Positions 25,324-35,113 are shown, counted from the first letter of the stretch. The stretch: 64,000 nt of DNA from Oscillospiraceae bacterium (GCA_015067825.1 SVLQ01000006.1:88148-152147); one strand, 5' to 3'. The notes: generated from the letters alone by a model not told the origin. Made by a program: numbers and translations.

Positions 25324-26637
25324 ATGAAAGTAACGTTTATGGGCGCCGGCAGCACCGTTTTCTCCAAAAACGTGCTCGGCGACATCATGTGCACGCCCGA
25401 TATCCAGAAATGCGACATTGCCCTCTACGATATCGACCCGAAGCGTCTGGAAGAAAGCTTCATGATGCTCTCGACGATCAACAAGAACATCAACGAAAAC
25501 CGCGCGGTCATTAAGACCTACCTCGGCGTTGAAAACCGCCGCGAAGCGCTGGCCGGTGCCGACTACGTCATCAACGCCATTCAGGTCGGCGGCTACGATC
25601 CCTGCACGATCACTGACTTCGAGATCCCCAAGAAATACGGCCTGCGCCAGACCATCGCCGACACGCTCGGCATCGGCGGCATCATGCGCGCGCTGCGCAC
25701 CTACCCGGTGCTTGACGGCTTCCTCCGCGATATGGAAGCGGTCTGCCCCAACGCCCTCTTCATCAACTACACCAACCCGATGGCCATGCTCACCGGCTAC
25801 ATCCAGCGCACCTCGCCGATCAAGTCGATCGGTCTCTGCCACAGCGTGCAGGGCTGCGCGAAGGATCTGCTACACCAGCTCGGCATGGAATACAACGACC
25901 GCTACCAGTGGAAGATCGCCGGTATCAACCATCAGGCGTGGCTCCTTGAGATCCACGACGACAAGGGCGTTGACCTCTACCCCGAGATCCGCCGCCGCTC
26001 CGCCGAGATCGGCACCGACGCCGGCGAAGACCGCGTCCGCCGCGAACTGATGCACCGCATCGGCTACTACATCACTGAATCGAGCGAGCACAACTCCGAA
26101 TACTGCCCGTGGTTCATCCGCGAGAAATACCCCGAACTGATCGACCGCTTCGCGATCCCGCTGGATGAATATCCGCGCCGCTGCGTCGAACAGATCAAAC
26201 GTTGGGAGACCCTGCGCGAAGAGCTGACCAAAGACGCCAACCTCACCCACACCCGTTCGCACGAGTACGCCTCGATGATCATCGAGGCGCAGGTGACGAA
26301 TAAGCCGATCAAGATCGGCGGCAACGTCCTCAATACCGGTCTGATCGACAACCTGCCGGCCGACGCCTGCGTCGAAGTTCCGTGCCTGATCGACGCTTCG
26401 GGCATCCAGCCCTGCCACGTCGGCAAACTGCCGGTGCAGTGCGCTGCGATGAACATGACCAACATCAACGTCCAGCTTTTGACGATCGAAGCCGGCATGA
26501 CCCGCAAGAAGGAACACATCTACCACGCCGCGATGCTCGATCCGCACACCGGCGGCGAGCTCTCGATCGACCAGATCTACAGCATGGTCGACGATCTGAT
26601 CGAAGCCCACGGCGATTGGCTGCCGAAGTTCAACTGA
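25324..26637 (+). CDS. melA: GH4 alpha-galactosidase (MelA-like)
   Basis: NAD- and divalent-metal-dependent glycoside hydrolase of family 4. The 437-residue protein begins with a Rossmann motif (FMGAGSTVFSKNVLGD), has INYTNPMAMLT, the metal-binding cysteine in GLCHSVQGCA and the histidine in AGINHQAWLL. The CHSVQG context is that of alpha-galactosidases rather than 6-phospho-glucosidases. Cytoplasmic, expected to hydrolyse imported alpha-galactosides. AAAGGAG precedes the ATG. A small membrane-anchored protein gene follows 1 nt after its stop. No transporter is adjacent. Confidence 0.9.
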   Translation: MKVTFMGAGSTVFSKNVLGDIMCTPDIQKCDIALYDIDPKRLEESFMMLSTINKNINENRAVIKTYLGVENRREALAGADYVINAIQVGGYDPCTITDFEIPKKYGLRQTIADTLGIGGIMRALRTYPVLDGFLRDMEAVCPNALFINYTNPMAMLTGYIQRTSPIKSIGLCHSVQGCAKDLLHQLGMEYNDRYQWKIAGINHQAWLLEIHDDKGVDLYPEIRRRSAEIGTDAGEDRVRRELMHRIGYYITESSEHNSEYCPWFIREKYPELIDRFAIPLDEYPRRCVEQIKRWETLREELTKDANLTHTRSHEYASMIIEAQVTNKPIKIGGNVLNTGLIDNLPADACVEVPCLIDASGIQPCHVGKLPVQCAAMNMTNINVQLLTIEAGMTRKKEHIYHAAMLDPHTGGELSIDQIYSMVDDLIEAHGDWLPKFN

Positions 26638-26638
26638 T

Positions 26639-27361
26639 ATGAATAAATGGGTTTGGGCTGTGCCCATCGCATTGATCGTGATCACCGCGGTTGCCGTCGG
26701 CCTGCTCGGCGCGCGCGACGTCGATCTCGATCAGTGCATCTACGACACGAAGCTCAGCGAAGCCGTCGGTGTCTCCGACACCGACGCGCTGCGCATTCTC
26801 GATACGAACCGCAGCATCTTCGACACCGCCTACGACGAATGCATCGCTTCAGCCGCGCCGGTCACATCGGGCGCACTGTCGAGCGAGTGTATTCTCTTGG
26901 GCGCTATGCCGAGTGAATGTATCGATCTCCGCTGCGATATCGACACGATTTGGTTTGTTTTAGAGGACAAACCCGGTGCATTCGTCGCGATCGCAAAAGG
27001 CGCTTCGATCCCGGCGGCAGCAGAGGATCTGGGTGCGGACGGTTACAATATCTGCCGCGTGCAGAGTGAGCTGCTTGGCGGATGGGTCTACTATGCGGAA
27101 TACGTCCGTGCGATCACCTTCCGCGACACCTACCTCGAACGGCTGGAGGACGGACTGACCGCCGAACAGAAGGCGCAGCTCACGCCAAACGCGATCTCCG
27201 AGGCCGCACTCGTTTTCAAGGACGTCGCCAACGCGCCTTTCCCGGCGGAATACTGCCGCGGAAAGTACGCGCTCTGCGCCGTGCTGGAACAGATCGACGG
27301 CGGAGAGATGACCGTGATCCTCGACCCGAAGACCAAAGCGTTTTTGGGGACGGGCGAATAG
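26639..27361 (+). CDS. membrane-anchored protein of unknown function
   Basis: A 240-residue protein with one N-terminal membrane helix (about residues 5-24) and an extracytoplasmic remainder containing several cysteines. No domain recognised. It starts 1 nt after the GH4 stop with no strong ribosome site of its own, so translation probably depends on reinitiation. Base composition resembles the neighbours. Confidence 0.65.
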   Translation: MNKWVWAVPIALIVITAVAVGLLGARDVDLDQCIYDTKLSEAVGVSDTDALRILDTNRSIFDTAYDECIASAAPVTSGALSSECILLGAMPSECIDLRCDIDTIWFVLEDKPGAFVAIAKGASIPAAAEDLGADGYNICRVQSELLGGWVYYAEYVRAITFRDTYLERLEDGLTAEQKAQLTPNAISEAALVFKDVANAPFPAEYCRGKYALCAVLEQIDGGEMTVILDPKTKAFLGTGE

Positions 27362-27465
27362 TCATCCCCGTTTCAACCATACCATCCATAAGGCGCTTGA
27401 AGTCTATCCTTCCGGCGCCTTATTCTTCTATTTCGCAAGCTACGCGCATTTCCAAAGGAGCGAAC

Positions 27466-29616
27466 ATGAAAAAATTTACGTTTGAAAATAAAAATTTTTG
27501 TTTGACCGTTGGGGAAAACGCCATTGCCGAAAGCCTTGTCTACAAGCCCAGCGGCGAAGAGCTTTTGATGCAGGATGAAGAGATCCCGTTGTTTTCCGTC
27601 ACGCAGTTGCGGCCCTTTAATAACGAGATCAAGCTCATCTACATGAATAAGCGCACCGCGTTTCAGGCGAGCAAAATCGCCGTTGAAGGCAACCGGATCC
27701 TCGTCGACTTTGAGATCGTGCCTTACCAGGCGGTTGTTTCGTTCGAGGTCCGGGACGAGTACATGACGTTTACGCTCGAGGGCTTTATCGTGCCGGCCGA
27801 GTTTTATCCGGACTACATGTGCATGGATCTCCCGCCGGTCGAGGAGTTCCGTCTGCTGCAGCTGCCTGTCCGACACCGCGCAAACTTCGGCCAATGGATC
27901 AACGCCGTGTGGGACGATGCGGCGAGTGTTTGCGTGCTGGCGGCCAATCCCGAGGCGATGATCGATTCCGAAAAACACCGGAACTACCGCGTGCTCACCG
28001 CGACCGCCAAAAAAGAAGTGCAGTTGAAGGGAACGTCGGCGGCCCTGATCGTCAGCGGCGGCGAGGAACCGTTTTTGCATGCGGTCGATTCGTTAGAACG
28101 CGATCTCGGACTCCCGCTTGGCGTGGAAAGCCGCAAAAATCCCCTTTTGAACCGCTCTGTCTACTGGACGCTCGACCTTTGTCCCGAAAACCTCGACGAG
28201 CACTTGAAATACGCCAAAATGGGCGGTTTCCAATTCATGCTGCTGTATTATGAATGTATGTGCCCCAAGGCCGGCTACGGTACCTGCGGCGACTATTCCA
28301 TCAGCGAGCGCTTCCCGGGCGGATACGAGGAGCTGCGGGAGACGCTGCAAAAAATCAAGGCGGCAGGGCTCATCCCCGGTTTCCATTTCCTGCACACGCA
28401 CATCGGGAAATACACCAAGTACGTCACGCCGGTTTGCGACGGCAGACTCAGCACCATCGGAAATTATTCGCTTGCCGCGCCGATCGGGCTCGAGAGCGAG
28501 GATATTTACGTCTGCGAAAATCCCCATAATGCGCCCATGCACCCCGATCGCCGCGTTATGCGCATCGGCGGCGAGCTCGTCACCTACGAAGGCTTTACAA
28601 CCGAACCGCCTTATCGCTTTTACGGCATCCGCCGCGGCTATTGGAATACCACCGTCACCGCCCACGGCCGCGGTGATATCGGCGCGATCATGGACGTCAG
28701 CGAATACGGCGCTTCCACCATTTACGTCGGCCAAAATTCCGACCTGCAGGACGAGATCGGCCAGGAGATCGCAAAGGTTTACGACTGCGGATTTGAATTT
28801 ATTTATTTCGACGGCTCCGAAGGAGCCATTGCGCCGTACGAATACCACGTGCCGAACGCGCAGTACCGCGTGCTGAAAAAGCTGGGATCGACGCCGATTA
28901 TGTGCGAAGGTGCGGCCAAGGCGCACTTCAACTGGCACCACCTCAACGGTGCAAACGCCTTTGACGTATTTGCAACCGACGAGTTCAAGGAAATGTTGGA
29001 TCGCCACCCGCTGGCCGAAGCGCCGCTGATGGCGCAGGATTTCTCCCGGCTGGACTTTGGCTGGTGGGCGTTCCGCACGGATACCCGGCGCGACATCTAC
29101 GAGTACGGCACCAGCCGCGCCTTCGGCTGGGATTCCCGCATTTCGATGATGGCGTCGCTCAATTGTTTCGCCGAGCATCCCAGAATCGGAGATATTCTGG
29201 AGGTTCTGCGCCGTTGGGAGCACGCGCGGGCGCTCAAGCTTTTCTCTGCGGAGCAAAAGGAACAGCTCCGCAAGGGCGGTGCCGAGCATACCCTGCTGAT
29301 CAACGAGGAGGGCAACTACGAGCTCGTGCCGTATTTCCCGGTTGAGGGTGCGTTCTCGGGCGGGGCAAACCTTTGGGCCTACGTTTTTGAACGGCGCGGC
29401 AGATCCTACGCGCTCGTCTGGCACAATAGCGGCTCTGCACAAGTGAAGATCCCTCTTTCCGGCGCCAAGTACGAACGCGATCTCGGGAAAGACGTTCTGC
29501 CGGTCGAAAACACGGAGGACGGCATTGCGCTGACGGTCGAGGCTTCGGCCTACCTCTCCGCCGAGATCAGCCTTGACGCAATGGTCGCGGCGATCCAAAA
29601 AGCAACGGTGATCTGA
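27466..29616 (+). CDS. large cytoplasmic TIM-barrel hydrolase candidate (glycosidase-like)
   Basis: 716 residues with no signal peptide. The N-terminal 230 residues look like a beta-sandwich, followed by a barrel-like region with GGFQFMLLYYECMCP, GLIPGFHFLHTHIG, GFEFIYFDGSEG and DFSRLDFGWWAF; acidic residues at strand ends resemble retaining glycosidases of the GH27/31/36 clan, but I cannot assign a family. A C-terminal beta domain (about 600-716) follows. ATG 27466 has AAAGGAG at good distance; an open frame further upstream overlaps the previous gene and is not used. Context of GH4 and other glycan enzymes supports a sugar role. Confidence 0.65.
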   Translation: MKKFTFENKNFCLTVGENAIAESLVYKPSGEELLMQDEEIPLFSVTQLRPFNNEIKLIYMNKRTAFQASKIAVEGNRILVDFEIVPYQAVVSFEVRDEYMTFTLEGFIVPAEFYPDYMCMDLPPVEEFRLLQLPVRHRANFGQWINAVWDDAASVCVLAANPEAMIDSEKHRNYRVLTATAKKEVQLKGTSAALIVSGGEEPFLHAVDSLERDLGLPLGVESRKNPLLNRSVYWTLDLCPENLDEHLKYAKMGGFQFMLLYYECMCPKAGYGTCGDYSISERFPGGYEELRETLQKIKAAGLIPGFHFLHTHIGKYTKYVTPVCDGRLSTIGNYSLAAPIGLESEDIYVCENPHNAPMHPDRRVMRIGGELVTYEGFTTEPPYRFYGIRRGYWNTTVTAHGRGDIGAIMDVSEYGASTIYVGQNSDLQDEIGQEIAKVYDCGFEFIYFDGSEGAIAPYEYHVPNAQYRVLKKLGSTPIMCEGAAKAHFNWHHLNGANAFDVFATDEFKEMLDRHPLAEAPLMAQDFSRLDFGWWAFRTDTRRDIYEYGTSRAFGWDSRISMMASLNCFAEHPRIGDILEVLRRWEHARALKLFSAEQKEQLRKGGAEHTLLINEEGNYELVPYFPVEGAFSGGANLWAYVFERRGRSYALVWHNSGSAQVKIPLSGAKYERDLGKDVLPVENTEDGIALTVEASAYLSAEISLDAMVAAIQKATVI

Positions 29617-29669
29617 AGCCGACCTCGGGCAGAGCAAGAAAAAACTTTTCGTTTTTCGCAAATTAGGGC

Positions 29670-29698
29670 TTGACAAAACGAAGAAAATAGTGTATCAT
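29670..29698 (+). promoter_or_regulatory. promoter of the tRNA-Pro gene
   Basis: Perfect TTGACA (29670-29675), a 17-bp spacer and TATCAT (29693-29698), about 40 nt before the mature tRNA. A strong dyad (29700-29735) fills the leader. Confidence 0.88.
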
Positions 29699-29738
29699 AT
29701 TAAGGTGCTTGAAGCGAACGCTTCGGGTACCTTAATCT

Positions 29739-29815
29739 CGGGGTGTGGCGAAGTTTGGTATCGCGCTTGGTTCGGGACCAAGAGGCCTCGGGTTCAAGTC
29801 CCGACACTCCGACCA
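29739..29815 (+). tRNA. tRNA-Pro, anticodon CGG
   Basis: A 77-nt cloverleaf: 7-bp acceptor stem (CGGGGTG with CACTCCG, one G-U), D arm 29748-29764, a 5-bp anticodon stem CTTGG/CCAAG around loop TTCGGGA (anticodon CGG), a TTC-containing T arm with stem TCGGG/CCCGA, and an encoded CCA end. The C1 start is characteristic of bacterial tRNA-Pro. Confidence 0.96.
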
Positions 29816-29818
29816 CGA

Positions 29819-29853
29819 AAAACGGCAGATTCTGAAAAGAATCTGCCGTTTTT
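29819..29853 (+). terminator. terminator of the tRNA-Pro gene
   Basis: 15-bp stem (29819-29833 with 29838-29852), GAAA loop and T-run, 3 nt after the tRNA. Confidence 0.9.
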
Positions 29854-29875
29854 CTATGTTTTCTGTCAACAAAAT

Positions 29876-29913
29876 CACAAAAACAGGGAGATGGTTTTTC
29901 ACCTCCCTGTTTT
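29876..29913 (-). terminator. terminator of the glycosidase-like gene on the minus strand
   Basis: Stem AAACAGGGAG/CTCCCTGTTT with a 12-nt loop; on the minus strand it is followed by T-rich sequence. It sits just past the stop at 29916. Confidence 0.72.
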
Positions 29914-29915
29914 CT

Positions 29916-31350
29916 TTAATACACCGTTACGTCTTTGGCGATCGTATAGAACGCACCGTCGAAGATCTCCTGTTTGAGCGCCAGCAGGATCGGTCTTTCG
30001 CCTTCGAACATGCCGACCGCCAGCTCGTATTCGCCCGCCGGCACCGCGCGGCAATCGAGGCGCAGCGAAAGCGTGCGCGCTTCGCCGGAAAGCCACGTGC
30101 GGTTATCTGTGTCGGTATCGAGGACGTAGGTATTCCCGTCTTTGCCGCGCAGCCGGATCTTCAGATCGAACTTGCGGTATGCGCGCCCAGCCGCGGTTTT
30201 CCACGTCCAGCGTAACGATGTTGTACACCGAGCGCTGCAGCGCCGGAACGGCCGCTCCCGTGATAAAATACCAGTATCCGAGGCGGTTGGCGCAGTATTC
30301 GGTCAGATAATATTCGTTTTTCAGCCACTCGCGCGGGTAGCCGTGGAAGCCTGCAAAGGTGGCGTGCGTGCGCTTGAAGGCTTCGATGGCCGTCAGACCG
30401 TCGCGGAAATGGTCGGCGTGCGCGCGGACGTAGCTATAATGCTCCATTTCGATCGAGGCGGGCGCATTGGCGGCGAGCTTGTCGAACGCCCACGGCGCGC
30501 GCAGCGTGTCGTAATCGTTGACCTGCGTGTAGTAATTGCAGCACACCGAGTCGTCCTGGATGCCGAAGCCCCGCTCGTAGGCATAGTCCAGAATCTCCTG
30601 CACCTCGTCCTGCCCGTGGGCGATGCGGCTGCACATATGGTCGTCGTTGCAGAGTACGGGCGTGTCGGGGAAGTACTTGGCGTGCAGGTCGAAGTGCTTT
30701 TTGGTCACCCACGTGGGGTAAATCACACCGTCGCCGTCGCCTGCCGTGTGGCCCTCGCCCCACGTGCCCATGGTACCCACGTCGATGCATTCGATGCGGG
30801 GATCGCCGTTGTAGCGCGCGCCAAAGACCTGCATGAATTTTTCCAGACAGGCGAGGAAAACAGGATCGCCGTAATCGGGCTGCAGCGCTCCGGAGGGCAA
30901 GCGGTAGCCGCGTGCGCCCTTTTGGTAGACGTATGCGGGCGTGGCGTGGTTGAGATTGGGATCGCCCTCGAACGAGCAAACGCGCAGCGAGAAGCGATAG
31001 CCGCGCGGCCCCCAAAGCGCCATGATCTCGTCGAGATACGAAAAGTCGTAAACGCCTTCCTCTTTCTCCACGTCGCCCCAGTCGAAGCGCAGATAAAGGT
31101 GGTTCAGGCCGGGAAAATCGGCCAGATCGTCGCTCGGGTCGTGGTTGGCGCGGTAGTTTCCGCGGCCGTAGCCGTTGTCGATATAGTGCCAGAACCAGCC
31201 CTTATGGGGATTTTTGAGCACGGTCTTGTCGTCCGCCAACAGGCGCAGATCAATAAAATTCTTGCGCACAAACGGTTTGTCGGTCATGAAGCACATGGTC
31301 TGCACTTCTTTGCCGCCCGGTACTGCTACGACGTTGGGGAATTCGGACAT
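29916..31350 (-). pseudogene. glycoside-hydrolase-like gene (GH42/DUF4832-like) with a frameshift near the 3' end
   Basis: The main frame (about 415 residues from ATG 31350, after AAAGGAGG) has NPHKGWFWHY, LYLRFDWGDVEKEEGVYDF and IDVGTMGTWGEGH, features of GH42-like/DUF4832 barrel proteins. After ENRGWA the frame is wrong: it runs to a stop at 30103, whereas about 90 further residues that read as a coherent beta domain (KFDLKIRLRGKDG to the end KDVTVY, stop at 29916) continue in another frame. The shift lies around 30185-30192 and needs one base removed or two added. It could be a real mutation or a sequence error. No signal peptide. Confidence 0.65.
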
Positions 31351-31384
31351 GATTTCGCCCTCCTTTGGTCTGCTATTTGATGAT

Positions 31385-31413
31385 ACGATACCATACGAAG
31401 GGTATTTTGTCAA
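31385..31413 (-). promoter_or_regulatory. promoter of the glycosidase-like gene
   Basis: On the minus strand TTGACA (31413-31408), a 17-bp spacer and TATCGT (31390-31385), 35 nt before the start. Confidence 0.65.
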
Positions 31414-31427
31414 CAAAAAGAAACGGC

Positions 31428-31459
31428 GAGGGGCAGATTTCCGGCGAAATCTGCCCCTC
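31428..31459 (-). terminator. terminator of blaR-like gene
   Basis: Perfect 14-bp stem (31428-31441 with 31446-31459), loop of 4, with a T-rich stretch downstream on the minus strand. It lies 7 nt after the stop at 31466. Confidence 0.8.
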
Positions 31460-31465
31460 ATTGAT

Positions 31466-34400
31466 TCAATATGCGATCGATTTGACCGTAGTCGATCCAC
31501 CTTGTAAAATTGAGATCTCGATGATACCGAGGTTGCCGTCTGCTCCGGCACCGGAAAAGACCGTTCGCAGATTGGGAACATAGGAGAAAGCACCTTCCCT
31601 CAGTACAATGCAAAGTTCCACACCGTTTGCTATCGCACGGAGCTCCACGTTGGCGACGAGCGGATTGCTTTCTTGCGGAATCTGCAGGTCAGGGAGTAGG
31701 ATCGTGTTCTTCATCGTCACAGTCAGCGTGTGTTTCTCCGCATCATAGGCAAAGGCCGTCCACGGGAAGCACTCGTTGCCTTCGATATTCACATCCCCCG
31801 GCGCTGCCAGCGCGAGCGAAACACCGTCGAGACCTACGCGGCACTCCCGAAGCTCCGGCGTTGCCCATGCGTGGCCGAGCGCAACCGTGTGGAATCCGAG
31901 CGGCAAGGTCTCGCGTTCGGCGTTGGAAACGCTCAACACGATTGCACCGTCGCGCTCTTGCAAGCGGAGCACCTCCGGATACAGGAGTTCGCCATCCACG
32001 ATCTCACTCACATACAAAGACAGCGTATACCAATAGCTGACTTCCGCATCAACCGCATCGTAGGCGCAGATCACGCGGTCGCCATAGCCGCGATTCGTCA
32101 GAATATCTGTTTCGATCGGTTCGCCGGTCTGACCGCTATACGCATCGACACGCACACGCCCATCGGAGAGGCAATAAAGCAGATAATCAACACTTCCGGC
32201 CGGATACAGCGCGATCAGCTCGGCAGCCGCATCGCGGGCAGCCAGAAGTGCGTGGGCACTCTGTTCCGTCAGCGGTCCATTTTGTTGTGTATTTGTCGCA
32301 CCGGAAACCAACGGATCATATACCGTTTTGCGAATATCCGCGGCAAACTGTCGATATTCATCGCGCGGAGCCGCCATCCAAGAACGGCTGATAATGCCGT
32401 CGGTATAGTGCAAATACGATTTGTCGGTTTCATCCCACATTGTCAGCGAACGGCGACCGTCGCCGGAAGCGATCGTCAAGTAATATGCAGCTTCGTCAAC
32501 AGGGCAGTCACCGCCTTCTGTCCAAGAATACTGCTGCAAATAGTACAAAATCGTACCATCTGCTTTTTCCGCGATCAACGCCAGCGAGGATTCTGCGCCA
32601 GCACGCAAAGTGACGTACGAAACATCCGATGCGCGAGCCATTTCCTCCAGCGCGCTTTCCGGTGTACGTTCTCCCACCTCTCCAAACAGCGCATAGCGCA
32701 GCATGAGTGCAATCGGAACGCCGGCGCCGCGCTGCTGCCAATAGGTCAACGGCCGTTCAAGATTGTTGAGATCCACGTGGCGGATGATCGTCGGTACGGT
32801 GTCATAGATAACAAAGGCTTCCATGCCGTCGCGCGTGAGCACTTCTATGCGAATGCCCGCAGGATCGCTTGCCGGACGCTCGATCGCCGTCCACGAATAG
32901 CGTTCCAGCAGCGTTCCAACCTGTTCGTCGTAGGCAATTTCGGCAGCACGCGCTTGATTTTCACCAAAAAACAGCACAACCGGCGTATCTCCGCCGTGCT
33001 CCAGCGTATGCTTCAGCGCGGCTGACGGTGTCCAACTCGGATCGACCGGTAGCAATTCGGTAAAACTCTCGTCGAACAAGTGCGCCGAAACCTCTTTGGG
33101 ATACCCCTCCGCGTACGCATTTGCCCACCAGAGCTGGTAAGAATCCTCGGTTTTCAGCAGGATCATCGGTGTGGCGCTGCCTTGGTGCAGCGCGGTCCAC
33201 CAGCGGTCGTCGATCGGTTTGCCGATTGCGCCGTAGAGCCCCTCGAACCGAAACGCCGCATCGACGTAGACGAGCCAAACATCGTCGTTTACGAGCGCGG
33301 AATCGGCGGCAATGCCCCAATCCTGCGTGCGGTCGAGCACTTCGGACGAATGGTGGAGGCGGAGCTCCACGTCTTTGTACTCCGTCAGCACAAACGAGCG
33401 CGACGGGGCGCTTTGCTTCATCGCATCGAACATTTCGCCCACCAAAACCTCGGCGGCCTCGTAGACCGCTTCGTCGGGATCTGCCGCAGTCTGGGCATAC
33501 AGGCGATAAACGCCGGGAACGGCAGACACGTCGTAATAGAGGTAATCCGGCGTCTGCGGCACGGTCGTGGTCGCCGGCGGCGGATCGGACGTCGGCGGGG
33601 TGGTCGCCGTCGTGAGGACGGAGGCGGTCGCCGTGAGCGCCGGATCGTCATCCTCGGACGAGGTCTCTTCGCCGCCCGCACCCGTATAGGTGCAGCCGAC
33701 GGCAACCGCGGCGATGACGATGACGGCAATCAGGGTCAGTACGGCGGTTTTGGGCTTCTTGACGATCAGCTTGATGCGCTCTTTGATGCGTTTGCCGTCG
33801 GTCATCGTCGTGGCCACGGCCAAAACCGGCGGACGCGCTGCCGCCGTCAGCGCAAGCAGCGTGCGGCCGTACGCCGCGCGTTCGGATTCGCCGAGGGTGC
33901 GGATCGTCGCTTCGTCGCAGGCGAGCTCAGCGTCGGTTTTGGAGCAGAACGCCGCCAGCCAAACAAGCGGATTGTACCAATGGATCGCCAGACACAGCGC
34001 GCGCACCACCGCCCACAAATGGTCGCCGTGACGGTAATGCGTTTCCTCGTGGCGGAGGCAATGGTGCAGCACGGTCTCGTCGGCGGCAGTCTCGGCGGTA
34101 ACGTAGATCGTCGGCCGCCACAGCCCAAACAAACACGGTGTCTGCACGGCGTTACTCTGCCAGACCGGCAGCGACGAATCGGTTTGCAGGGGTGTGCGGC
34201 TGCGCTTGAGGCGCGCGGCAAGATGCAGATTCACCGCCGCCAGCGCGAGCAGCATACCCGCTCCGCCGACCATCCAGACGATTTTGGCAATGCGGCCAAA
34301 GCGCACCCACAGGGATTCTTCCGGTTCGGGCTGCGGATCGGCAGGGAAAACCGGGGTAACCGGGGTGACCGGCGTGATCGGTTCAATAGGTCGGACAGGT

Positions 34401-34705
34401 GCGGCCGGCGCAGTTCCCGTCGACGGCAGAATGGGCGGAACGTCGGGTTCAACGACGGTCGGTGCCGACGAATTCGGTGCAGTCGTCGCCTCGGTGGCGA
34501 CCGCCGCGCGGTAAAAATCGGAGTGCTCGACCGGGTTCATCACGCTCAGACGGCTCGTTCCCAGCGAGAACGGCACCAGCAAACGCACGGCGGCCAGCAG
34601 CCACAGCGCGTACTGCAAGCGCAGGCCGATCCGCCCTTTCAGGCAGAGCCGCAGCAGCAGCAACACGGCGAGCAGCACGGTTGCAGAAATGATCCATTCA
34701 ATCAC
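31466..34705 (-). CDS. BlaR1/MecR1-family M56 metallopeptidase with a very long C-terminal region
   Basis: A membrane zinc protease that cleaves its partner repressor on signal. N-terminal helices are at about 5-22, 28-48 and 141-162, with a Pro/Thr-rich insert between the second and third; the zinc site HEETH is at 219-223 with a downstream acidic ligand in DAELACDE; a further helix follows at 321-337. The remaining 740 residues are extracytoplasmic, start with a Thr/Pro linker and lack the penicillin-binding SxxK sensor domain expected of BlaR1, so the signal is probably not a beta-lactam. GTG 34705 follows GGAGG and overlaps the blaI-like gene by 8 nt. Confidence 0.88.
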   Translation of the reverse strand: MIEWIISATVLLAVLLLLRLCLKGRIGLRLQYALWLLAAVRLLVPFSLGTSRLSVMNPVEHSDFYRAAVATEATTAPNSSAPTVVEPDVPPILPSTGTAPAAPVRPIEPITPVTPVTPVFPADPQPEPEESLWVRFGRIAKIVWMVGGAGMLLALAAVNLHLAARLKRSRTPLQTDSSLPVWQSNAVQTPCLFGLWRPTIYVTAETAADETVLHHCLRHEETHYRHGDHLWAVVRALCLAIHWYNPLVWLAAFCSKTDAELACDEATIRTLGESERAAYGRTLLALTAAARPPVLAVATTMTDGKRIKERIKLIVKKPKTAVLTLIAVIVIAAVAVGCTYTGAGGEETSSEDDDPALTATASVLTTATTPPTSDPPPATTTVPQTPDYLYYDVSAVPGVYRLYAQTAADPDEAVYEAAEVLVGEMFDAMKQSAPSRSFVLTEYKDVELRLHHSSEVLDRTQDWGIAADSALVNDDVWLVYVDAAFRFEGLYGAIGKPIDDRWWTALHQGSATPMILLKTEDSYQLWWANAYAEGYPKEVSAHLFDESFTELLPVDPSWTPSAALKHTLEHGGDTPVVLFFGENQARAAEIAYDEQVGTLLERYSWTAIERPASDPAGIRIEVLTRDGMEAFVIYDTVPTIIRHVDLNNLERPLTYWQQRGAGVPIALMLRYALFGEVGERTPESALEEMARASDVSYVTLRAGAESSLALIAEKADGTILYYLQQYSWTEGGDCPVDEAAYYLTIASGDGRRSLTMWDETDKSYLHYTDGIISRSWMAAPRDEYRQFAADIRKTVYDPLVSGATNTQQNGPLTEQSAHALLAARDAAAELIALYPAGSVDYLLYCLSDGRVRVDAYSGQTGEPIETDILTNRGYGDRVICAYDAVDAEVSYWYTLSLYVSEIVDGELLYPEVLRLQERDGAIVLSVSNAERETLPLGFHTVALGHAWATPELRECRVGLDGVSLALAAPGDVNIEGNECFPWTAFAYDAEKHTLTVTMKNTILLPDLQIPQESNPLVANVELRAIANGVELCIVLREGAFSYVPNLRTVFSGAGADGNLGIIEISILQGGSTTVKSIAY

Positions 34706-35087
34706 GGTTATTCCCCTCCTCCAACTCCCGGAGCATCGCGTAAAGCTCGTCGATCTCGGTTTTGGACAAGGCCTGTTTTTCGGTCATGGCGCTGACCATC
34801 ATGCGCACGCTGCCGTGGTAAACCCGATCGAGAAAGCTTTCGGTTTCGCGCAGGGCGGCATCCTCGCGGGCAATTTTGGGGCGGAACTGCTTGGGCTCGC
34901 CCATGTCGGCAGCTACCGCACCCTTGGCCTCCATGCGGCGCAGCATCGTCAGCGTTGTGCTGCGGTTCCAGCCCATGCGTTTGGCCATGATCTCGCTCAT
35001 TTCGCGGCCGCTGAGCGGTGCGCGCTCCCATAAAACTTCCATCACTTGCCATTCGGCCTCCGTCAGGCCAATTCCTTCCGTATGCAT
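34698..35087 (-). CDS. BlaI/MecI-family transcriptional repressor
   Basis: A 129-residue winged-helix repressor (EWQVMEVLWERAPLSGREM, NRSTTLTMLRRMEAKG) with the usual C-terminal dimerisation helices (ETESFLDRVYHGSVRMMVSAM), where the partner peptidase normally cleaves. ATG 35087 has AGGAGG upstream. The gene leads a two-gene operon with the M56 protease and is preceded by two TACA-NN-TGTA-like operators overlapping its own promoter, so it is autorepressed. Confidence 0.93.
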   Translation of the reverse strand: MHTEGIGLTEAEWQVMEVLWERAPLSGREMSEIMAKRMGWNRSTTLTMLRRMEAKGAVAADMGEPKQFRPKIAREDAALRETESFLDRVYHGSVRMMVSAMTEKQALSKTEIDELYAMLRELEEGNNRD

Positions 35088-35113
35088 ATCTACACCTCCT
35101 GTCGGTCGGTTGT

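Noticed and set aside
29616..29738. T-box leader before tRNA or downstream genes
   Set aside because: No T-box sequence or specifier loop; the dyad belongs to the tRNA promoter region.
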